DNA from: an uncultured Slackia sp.
GTDB lineage: Bacteria > Actinomycetota > Coriobacteriia > Coriobacteriales > Eggerthellaceae
Assembly (NCBI GenBank): GCA_937895975.1
Contig: CALBLG010000059.1
Location: 1 to 19,808 of the forward strand
Direction: 5' to 3'
Length of the DNA: 19,808 bases
Of the stretch, positions 14,194 through 19,808 are shown one piece after another; the stretch's first letter is position 1, and the number at the start of each line of letters is the position of its first letter. The position numbers and the translations under genes were made by a program. A model generated the notes under the pieces. The model was not told the DNA's origin. It saw nothing but the letters and a program-made list of their open reading frames with translations, and made no database searches.

Positions 14194-16290
14194 CTACGCC
14201 TGTTCCTGCTGCTTGCGCATTTCCTCTTCGAGCTCTTCGTTGAGCATGAACCATTCCTCTTCCGCCGCCGCGATGCGCTGTTTCAGCTTGCCGTGCTCGG
14301 CGATGGCGTCTGAACTCTCAGACTCGTTGATGTAGAAATCGGGGTCGGCCATAAGTTCCAGCAGCTCTTTCATGCGGGCGTTGTCGCGCTCGAGTTGGCG
14401 ATCCAGCTCGGCGATGCGTTTGCGATGGTTCTTCAGCGCGGCATAGGCGCGGTTGCGCGCCTCCGCCTCGCGACGCTTCTGCTCCTTACTCTTCGGAGCG
14501 CTCGCGCGCGGCGCGGTAAGCGGCTCGGCCGATTTCGCAGCCGCCGTGGCCGCTTTACCGTGCTTGTTCACGGCGATGCTCGCCTTCGACGCCTTCTTCG
14601 ACTTCGCCTTGGTGCGCGATGCGGAATCGTGCACCTCGCCTTCCGGCTGGTTCAAGAAATCGTCGAGCGAGCTGGCCGACAAATCGCCGCCCGCTTCCAG
14701 CTGGCCCGATTTGAACAAGTAGTAGTCGTAATCGCCGTCGTAAACGGTCACCTTGCCGGGCATGACCTCGATAATGCGATTTGCCACGTTGCGAATAAGA
14801 TGGCGGTCGTGCGTGATTAACAGAATGGTGCCCTCGAATTTGTTCAGGGCCTGCTCCAAAATATCGGCGCTGGCGATGTCCAAGTGGTTCGTAGGCTCGT
14901 CGAGACACAAAAGCGGCGCGGGAGCCACGAGCATCTTCGCCAAAGCCAGGCGGCACTTCTCGCCGCCCGAAAGCACGCTGACGCGCTTGTCCACCGCATC
15001 GTCGGTAAACAGAAAGGCGCCCAAAAGGCTGCGCACTTGACTCATGGTCCAACCGGGGGCGGCATGGTCGAGTTCCTCGAACACCGTATTGCCGGGGTAC
15101 AGTTCCTCGAGCTGATGCTGGGCGAAATAGGTCTTCGATACGTGCACGCCGTACTCGATGCTGCCCGCATCGGGCTCAAGCACGCCCGCAATCATCTTCA
15201 GAAGCGTCGACTTGCCGGCGCCGTTCGGGCCTACCAGCGCCACCTTCTCGCCGCGATACAGCGACAAATCCAGCCCGTCGTAGACATGCTTCACGCCGAA
15301 ATGCTTCGTCACGCCTTGGCAGCGCACCACCATGTCGCCGGTGCGCGGCGGCTGCACGAAGTTGAAATGCACGGTTTTCTTTTCCTGAGGCACCACGATT
15401 CGCTCGATTTTCTCGAGCTTCTTCACGCGGTCTTGAACCTGCTTGGCCTTAGTCGGCTTGTAGCGGAACTTCTCTACGAAGGCCTCCATATGGGCAATTT
15501 CCTCGGCCTGTTTTTCGGCCTGCTGGCGAAGGCGCTCGATGCGTTCTTCGCGCTGCTTCAGATAGGCGGTGTAGTTGCCCTTGTACAGCTCAAGCCGGCC
15601 GGCGTCGATTTCGGCCACGCGATCGACCATATTGTCCATGAACGCGCGGTCGTGGCTCACGACCACCACGGCGCCGTCGTAGCCGCGAAGGAACCCTTCG
15701 AGCCACTTCACGCTTTCAAGGTCGAGGTGGTTGGTGGGCTCGTCGAGTAGCAGCAGCTCGGGCTTGCGGATGAGCAACTTCGCCAGCGCGATGCGCATCT
15801 GCCAGCCGCCGGAATAGTCGCCCGTGTGGCGAGCCATGTCTTCTTCTTTAAAGCCCAGGCCGAACAGCACGCTGCGCACCTGCGACTCCAGGCGATAGCC
15901 TCCCAAAGCCTCGTAGCGGTCGCGAGCCCGACCGCAAGCCGCAAGCTTTTCGGGGGTGGAGTTCTCGTTCAAGCTGGCCTCGAGCTCGTGCAGGCGTTGT
16001 TCGGCTTCAAGAATCTCGCTTTGGCTCGAAATAACCTCGTCGAAAATGGAGCGGTCTTCCATTTCGATGGCTTCCTGCTCCAAATAGCCAACCACGGCGC
16101 CCTTGGCAAACGTCACGTTGCCCGAATCGGCGTCCTCGTGACCGGTGATGATTTTCAGCATGGTGGTTTTGCCGGCGCCGTTCGGCCCGACCAGCGCCAG
16201 ACGGTCGTGCGCCTCCAGGCGAAAGCTCGCGTCAGAGAACAGCGTGCGGCCGCCGAAGCTCTTCGTAAGGTGTTCGACCTGCATGATCAT
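14194..16290 (-). CDS. ABC-F family ATP-binding protein
   Basis: Cytosolic twin-ATPase of the ABC-F class, whose studied members act on the ribosome; it has no membrane segments, so it is not a transporter. The 698 residues hold two nucleotide-binding domains. Domain 1 has Walker A GPNGAGKTT (35-43), signature YSGGW (159-163) and Walker B LLLLDEPTNHLD (179-190). The linker (about 241-310) is rich in charged helix and contains the KPTKAKQVQDR stretch. Domain 2 has GPNGAGKST (354-362), LSGGE (440-444) and LCLDEPTNHLD (461-471). A 160-residue C-terminal tail, basic then coiled-coil (about 635-698), is of the Uup/YdiF kind. The ATG at 16290 has GGGAG nine bases upstream. I cannot say whether it is housekeeping or gives antibiotic protection. 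Confidence 0.95.
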   Translation of the reverse strand: MIMQVEHLTKSFGGRTLFSDASFRLEAHDRLALVGPNGAGKTTMLKIITGHEDADSGNVTFAKGAVVGYLEQEAIEMEDRSIFDEVISSQSEILEAEQRLHELEASLNENSTPEKLAACGRARDRYEALGGYRLESQVRSVLFGLGFKEEDMARHTGDYSGGWQMRIALAKLLIRKPELLLLDEPTNHLDLESVKWLEGFLRGYDGAVVVVSHDRAFMDNMVDRVAEIDAGRLELYKGNYTAYLKQREERIERLRQQAEKQAEEIAHMEAFVEKFRYKPTKAKQVQDRVKKLEKIERIVVPQEKKTVHFNFVQPPRTGDMVVRCQGVTKHFGVKHVYDGLDLSLYRGEKVALVGPNGAGKSTLLKMIAGVLEPDAGSIEYGVHVSKTYFAQHQLEELYPGNTVFEELDHAAPGWTMSQVRSLLGAFLFTDDAVDKRVSVLSGGEKCRLALAKMLVAPAPLLCLDEPTNHLDIASADILEQALNKFEGTILLITHDRHLIRNVANRIIEVMPGKVTVYDGDYDYYLFKSGQLEAGGDLSASSLDDFLNQPEGEVHDSASRTKAKSKKASKASIAVNKHGKAATAAAKSAEPLTAPRASAPKSKEQKRREAEARNRAYAALKNHRKRIAELDRQLERDNARMKELLELMADPDFYINESESSDAIAEHGKLKQRIAAAEEEWFMLNEELEEEMRKQQEQA

Positions 16291-16382
16291 GGTGAAATAC
16301 TCCCTCTAGCCAGCCCGGAAGCCCGAGCGCGAGCAAGCCGCCCCAAGGGACGGCCTGCGAAAATGTGTATCGACGCGACGCG

Positions 16383-18077
16383 CTACCAGTGCACGATAAC
16401 CGGGTCGCCATTTTGGATGATGCCGTAAATCTCGGCAGCCTTATCGGTGGGAAGGTTCACGCACCCGTGGCTGCCGTATGTTTTATACGCCTCGGGGTCG
16501 CCGAACACGCTCGACGGCTGCCAGCTTGCATCGTGCAGGCCCACCAGGTTGCCGACGAACGGCATCCAGTATTGGACCTCAGATTCCCACTCGTATTCGC
16601 CGTTGTCCTTCTTGGGGCCGCGCAGCATCGAGGGGCTTTGGTGCGTCTTCAAGTAATAGATGCCCGTAGGCGTGGCGTTTTCGTCGTCGGGCTTGCCCGA
16701 AACGATGCCCGATTCCCATAGCAGGTTGCCCGACGCGTCATAGTAGCGCGCATGCTGCTCGGTAAGGTCTACGTCGCAATACGCCCCCCAATCCATGCCG
16801 TTGCTCGTGAACCCGTTGCCTGTTTGCGAGCACTGCACGGCAACTTGGCCTTGCGTGCCGCTCGAAATGGCATTTTCCACGGCGCTTATCAGCGAGGACG
16901 AATCGACCGCCCAGCCGTAGTCGCCGCCGCTCACGCTCACCTGCTTGCCGTCGCCGCGCGTGAAGGTGCGCGTGGTGCCAACCGTGTTCAGCGACGAAGC
17001 GAGCGAATTCGCCCACGTGCCCATGGCCGTCTCGTCAAAGACGGGCGCATAGTTTTCATCGAACGTGATCCATTGCGAGATGTTGTCGCCATTCACCTCG
17101 GTGATTTCCTTCGTGGAATTGGAGATCTGCGCCACAAGCGTCACATCGCAGGCCACCATTTTATTCGCCGCCTCGGCACCCGACACCAGACGCGCGTCCG
17201 AAGAGAGCACCTGTGGCTTGATGACGGCTTCCTCGGGAACCGTGACGGAATCTTGCATGCCCAGCATGGCGGTAATCGCCTGCTGCACGATGGTCTCGGC
17301 GTCGAGCTGGCCGCCATTTACCTCGGGCTGCACGGCATAGGTGCGCTTGGCGGCATCGTAGACGATGGCGGCGTCCTGCGAGGCGGTTTGCGTGGCATTG
17401 AACTCATCGACCGCGGCCGTCACCGTTTGACGCAACGCCGTGGAATCGGCGGAAGCGGCCAAATGCTCCGACTCGTCATGCGAACGCCATGCATTCACGA
17501 ACCACAGCGCAGGGTTCATGTCGGCCTTGGCCGCAGCGATGACTTTCGCGGAATCGATTTGCATGCCGCCCTCGGCGGCGGTCACGTTCGCTTTGAAGCC
17601 TTCGCCCGAAATGGCGAGCGCATAGCTTTTCTCGGCGGAATCGATCTGCGCGGCAGCATCGTCGAACGACGCCATGGACACATCGAATTTGCCAATGGTG
17701 GTATGAGGATAGAAATGCGTCGAGAACATGATCGCGCCCGCAATATACACAACGAGCAAAAGCGCCACCAGCACGATGGCCACAATGGCCACAGGGTTGC
17801 GCTTCAAGCCGCGCGACGCCTTTTGAGAACCCGGAGTGCCCATGGGCGCCTTACCGCCAGGATACGAGCCTGCAGGTTGCGCGTTCCAACCGCCCCGCTG
17901 CGGGACGGCATGGCGCATTGCGCGTACGTTCTGCGCGCCCAAGTCGAAGTCGTCGGACATACGGGCATTCTTCACACCGGGCATAACGGATGTCTCGTCC
18001 AGATTGGGGAACGCGGCCGATCGCGCGGGACGAGCGGAGTTCCTGTTGCTATGTTGAGATGCGTGCTTGCCTTCCAC
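16383..18077 (-). CDS. Membrane-anchored L,D-transpeptidase (YkuD) with peptidoglycan-binding-like domain
   Basis: Predicted cell-wall enzyme that forms or edits peptidoglycan cross-links by a cysteine mechanism. The 564 residues comprise a cytosolic tail of about 93 residues, one membrane helix (95-117), an extracellular region (about 125-430) that resembles the PG_binding_4 type, and the YkuD domain (about 433-563). The active site is intact: His515 (GLHD) and SHGCVNLP at 536-543, with catalytic Cys539; Asn541 replaces the more usual arginine. I chose GTG at 18077 because AGAAGGG lies eight bases upstream; GTG at 18086 abuts that site, and a longer start at 18197 would lie beyond the promoter. 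An extended -10 upstream suggests its own transcript. The ABC-F gene follows after 92 bases. Confidence 0.9.
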   Translation of the reverse strand: MEGKHASQHSNRNSARPARSAAFPNLDETSVMPGVKNARMSDDFDLGAQNVRAMRHAVPQRGGWNAQPAGSYPGGKAPMGTPGSQKASRGLKRNPVAIVAIVLVALLLVVYIAGAIMFSTHFYPHTTIGKFDVSMASFDDAAAQIDSAEKSYALAISGEGFKANVTAAEGGMQIDSAKVIAAAKADMNPALWFVNAWRSHDESEHLAASADSTALRQTVTAAVDEFNATQTASQDAAIVYDAAKRTYAVQPEVNGGQLDAETIVQQAITAMLGMQDSVTVPEEAVIKPQVLSSDARLVSGAEAANKMVACDVTLVAQISNSTKEITEVNGDNISQWITFDENYAPVFDETAMGTWANSLASSLNTVGTTRTFTRGDGKQVSVSGGDYGWAVDSSSLISAVENAISSGTQGQVAVQCSQTGNGFTSNGMDWGAYCDVDLTEQHARYYDASGNLLWESGIVSGKPDDENATPTGIYYLKTHQSPSMLRGPKKDNGEYEWESEVQYWMPFVGNLVGLHDASWQPSSVFGDPEAYKTYGSHGCVNLPTDKAAEIYGIIQNGDPVIVHW

Positions 18078-18137
18078 GGCAGTCACCCTTCTTCGAGCCG
18101 AACAATGCGGCGCGTCGTATGCGAGCCGTAACTTTGC

Positions 18138-18146
18138 AGTATACCA
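18138..18146 (-). promoter_or_regulatory. Extended -10 promoter of the L,D-transpeptidase gene
   Basis: The minus strand reads TGGTATACT, an extended -10 with TATACT. Transcription would begin near 18131 and give a leader of about 54 bases before the GTG at 18077. There is no good -35; the region there is a GC-rich hairpin (18162-18177, six pairs of CGCGCG). Confidence 0.55.
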
Positions 18147-18297
18147 GCCCCAGGACCGTCTCGCGCGCCTGCGCGCGCCCCTTAACGAATGCGCCATACG
18201 GGATACACGAACCTGGAAATTGGGTTGTTGCGATGAATAGAAAACTACCGCCTTAGGACAGCTGCCCCCAACATCGTTGCACCCTTAAGCCCCGAAG

Positions 18298-18336
18298 CGA
18301 AAAAAGAACCCACAACGGAAGCGTGCGGGTTCTTTC
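18298..18336 (-). terminator. Intrinsic terminator of the tRNA cluster
   Basis: Arms 18304-18312 and 18328-18336 pair over 9 bp, and two more pairs form after an A-C mismatch. On the minus strand the stem runs into TTTTTTCGC. It lies 11 bases after the 3' end of the last tRNA-Asn. The A-rich opposite side could also let it work in the other direction, but nothing on the plus strand needs it. Confidence 0.8.
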
Positions 18337-18347
18337 AAAATTGCTCT

Positions 18348-18422
<75 letters not shown>

Positions 18423-18430
18423 TATGGAAA

Positions 18431-18453
18431 TTAAAAGCCGCCCGAAGGCGGCC
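18431..18453 (-). terminator. Intrinsic terminator between the two tRNA-Asn genes
   Basis: The minus strand reads GCCGCC, TTCG, GGCGGC, then TTTTAATTT: a six-pair GC stem with the very stable UUCG tetraloop and a T-run. It begins 12 bases after the 3' end of the first tRNA-Asn and ends just ahead of the second copy. Confidence 0.75.
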
Positions 18454-18465
18454 TTGATATCGAAT

Positions 18466-18540
<75 letters not shown>

Positions 18541-18545
18541 TGAAA

Positions 18546-18620
18546 TGGTGGGCGTTATAAGATTTGAACTTATGACCTCTTCCGTGTGAAGGAAGCGCTC
18601 TCCCCCTGAGCCAAACGCCC
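18546..18620 (-). tRNA. tRNA-Val(CAC)
   Basis: A 75-base cloverleaf: acceptor GGGCGTT with AACGCCC, discriminator A and encoded CCA, D arm GCTC/GAGC with loop AGGGGGA, anticodon stem CTTCC/GGAAG with loop TTCACAC (anticodon CAC), and T arm ATAAG/CTTAT with loop TTCAAAT. It is the first gene of the tRNA cluster, about 25 bases after the predicted transcription start. The AT-rich T stem is unusual for a GC-rich genome but pairs fully. Confidence 0.98.
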
Positions 18621-18651
18621 ATTTCTTTCGTGCGCCGCAGCGCGAGATAGA

Positions 18652-18711
18652 ATAATACGCACTTGCACCCCTCAATGCAAGCCCTAATTTTCGATTTTTT
18701 GAAAAAAGTTT
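18652..18711 (-). promoter_or_regulatory. Strong promoter of the tRNA-Val/Asn cluster
   Basis: On the minus strand TTGCAT (rc of 18675-18680) stands 17 bases before TATTAT (rc of 18652-18657), close to the sigma-70 consensus. Directly upstream (18685-18711) is an A/T-tract stretch with runs of six T and six A, in the place of an UP element. The predicted start near 18645 leaves a leader of about 25 bases. Confidence 0.85.
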
Positions 18712-19258
18712 CGCCGCAGCAACGCACCACACGGTTCACCTGGCATTTTAAAAGTTCTCACTCGACGGAAGGTTCCCCAACCATCGCAAGCATCACCCCG
18801 CTCGACCGTTAAGCTTTGAAAAATCCGCGCACGAGAATCGCCCGTTTTTGGCACGAAATCCCTTTTAAGGGAAGCCGGTCATGACAATATGGACACGATT
18901 GAGGCTACAACGCATAAACGAAGATTGCCGACCTGATATTTCGTAAAACTTCATACGAAGAAGGCAACGCGATGCAACCGAATTCCGGCATTTGGGCCTC
19001 AAACCCGCCCCTTGAAAGCGGTTCTTTGCCAAAAAATTCGCTTTTCTTTGCGCGCTTCCCCTCAAACACACTTTTCTACCACTTTCGGACCAACTAAAGC
19101 ACCACTGCGGGAACGTAAGAAACCCATAGCGCCCTAAATGCTCATTCCATTTGGCCCTTGATAGGCACGCCTCCCCGCAGCAAAGCGCGCGTGCAAAAAT
19201 AGCGAGCTACAATATCGACCAAGTATGACTTGCGGCATCATCGACCAAAGGAGCATCT
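18712..19258. other. Gene-poor stretch between tRNA cluster and LUD-domain gene
   Basis: About 550 bases without a recognisable protein or RNA gene, visibly richer in A and T than the genes around it. I see a short hairpin CCCTT/AAGGG (18860-18871), a possible 21-codon reading frame (18881-18946), a stem-loop over its end (18940-18959), and a TACAAT at 19208-19213 that could be a -10 for the LUD gene but lacks a -35. No transposase remnant, attachment site or known riboswitch was recognised. Confidence 0.5.
18881..18946 (+). CDS. Possible 21-residue peptide, very uncertain
   Basis: ATG at 18881 follows AAGGGAA at about eight bases and opens a frame of 21 codons ending TAA at 18944-18946. The peptide (starts MTIWTRLRLQ, ends CRPDIS) is basic and contains one Trp, one Cys and four Arg. 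A stem-loop with arms 18940-18945 and 18954-18959 overlaps the stop, which recalls a leader-peptide arrangement. The next gene begins over 300 bases further on, so a regulatory role is far from shown. Chance is a fair explanation. Confidence 0.15.
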   Translation: MTIWTRLRLQRINEDCRPDIS

Positions 19259-19808
19259 ATGGCTTTGAGCAATCCACGCAAAACGGCATTCGCGGCAACG
19301 GCGAAAACCATCATCAAAAACTTGCAGCGCAACAATATGGAAGGCTACTTCTGCGAGACGAGCGAGCAGGCGCGCGAACTTGTGGCAAGCCTGGTTCCGC
19401 AAGGTTCGAGCGTCGCATGGGGTGGAACCGAGACGTTCAAGGAAACTGGCGTGAAAGACATGCTTGAGGCGGGCGACTACGTGATGCTCGACCGCGCGAA
19501 AGCCGCCACGCCTGAAGAACAGCGTGCAGTATATCTGCAGCACTTTGATTCCGATTATTTCTTCATGAGTTCGAACGCAATCACGCACAAAGGTGAACTG
19601 GTGAACATCGATGGCAATTCAAACCGTCTGGCATGTCTTCTGCACGGCCCCAGACATGTGATTGCGCTTGTCGGCATGAACAAGGTCGTAAAAGATGTCG
19701 AAGAAGGCTTGAAACGCGTGCGAACCATGGCGTGCCCGCCGAATGCCGCGCGCCTGCACACCGGCACTCCGTGCGAAACCATGGGCGTGTGCGGCAATTG
19801 CCACGAGG
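19259..19808 (+). CDS. LUD-domain protein (lactate utilisation type), 3' end missing
   Basis: Member of the LUD-domain family (LutC/YkgG-like). Some relatives take part in lactate oxidation, but many stand-alone members are uncharacterised, so no reaction is assigned. The frame is open to the window edge: 183 full codons are visible, starting MALSNPRKTAFAATAKTI. Recognisable parts are the helix IIKNLQRNNMEGYFCETSEQ, the glycine-rich VAWGGTETFKETG with the nucleotide-like pocket, SSNAITHKGELVNIDGNSNR, and HVIALVGMNKVVKDVEEGL. A cysteine cluster begins near the cut end: CPPNAARLHTGTPCETMGVC, then GNCHE. AAAGGAG five bases before the ATG supports this start. It stands divergent from the tRNA cluster after a long gap. 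Confidence 0.9.
   Translation, partial: MALSNPRKTAFAATAKTIIKNLQRNNMEGYFCETSEQARELVASLVPQGSSVAWGGTETFKETGVKDMLEAGDYVMLDRAKAATPEEQRAVYLQHFDSDYFFMSSNAITHKGELVNIDGNSNRLACLLHGPRHVIALVGMNKVVKDVEEGLKRVRTMACPPNAARLHTGTPCETMGVCGNCHE

Noticed and set aside
16337..16354. GC-rich hairpin between the L,D-transpeptidase and ABC-F genes
   Set aside because: Seven pairs with a bulged A, but no T-run on either strand; too weak to call a terminator.
16752..18131. 459-codon open frame on the plus strand
   Set aside because: Antisense to the L,D-transpeptidase, whose intact active site and domain order identify the real coding strand.
18162..18177. CGCGCG inverted repeat upstream of the L,D-transpeptidase as an operator
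   Set aside because: Simple alternating CG sequence in a GC-rich genome; pairing arises easily by chance.
18865..19071. 68-codon minus-strand frame in the gene-poor stretch
   Set aside because: No convincing ribosome-binding site, odd composition rich in Arg, Ser and Cys, and no family I recognise. Conservation of its nucleotides in relatives would be needed to revive it.
19208..19213. TACAAT as a promoter of the LUD-domain gene
   Set aside because: No -35 at 16-18 bases and no TG extension; kept only as a remark in the intergenic entry.

Overview
The window reads like a chromosomal housekeeping segment from a high-GC Gram-positive bacterium. The best guess is class Coriobacteriia (Eggerthellaceae-like): dense genes almost all on the minus strand, GTG starts, frequent extended -10 promoters, a Tat-exported murein hydrolase, and a DUF512 radical-SAM gene beside der. 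The taxon is an inference from protein flavour and gene order, not a search result. I see no prophage, insertion sequence, CRISPR array or defence island.

Layout: the 3' part of pyrE (plus strand) converges on a long minus-strand series, with a 15-bp inverted repeat between them. Read in the direction of transcription (right to left) the series is: L,D-transpeptidase; an ABC-F ATPase with trmL; a site-2 protease followed by scpA, scpB and rluB, the last three overlapping; aroA, cmk and plsC; ispH; a Tat-targeted M23 peptidase with its own promoter; the DUF512 radical-SAM protein; der and plsY; gpsA. To the right of the transpeptidase lies a minus-strand tRNA cluster, Val(CAC)-Asn(GTT)-Asn(GTT), with a strong promoter and two terminators. 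After a 638-base stretch without a recognisable gene comes the 5' part of a LUD-domain gene on the plus strand, cut by the window edge.

Functional themes: gpsA, plsY and plsC together cover glycerol-3-phosphate to phosphatidic acid (only the PlsX acyl-phosphate step is missing here). ispH and aroA supply isoprenoid and aromatic precursors. The M23 peptidase and L,D-transpeptidase act on peptidoglycan. scpA/scpB make the condensin regulators. der, rluB, trmL and the ABC-F protein act on ribosomes or tRNA.

The less ordinary material is mostly between genes: a family of GTGGGAC-type palindromes in four junctions between 1.6 and 7.6 kb, hairpins placed directly ahead of the gpsA and DUF512 ribosome-binding sites, a nearly leaderless site-2 protease gene, identical translational-coupling junctions in scpA-scpB-rluB, and a gene-poor stretch with a possible 21-codon peptide and a hairpin. 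I found no convincing new multi-gene system.
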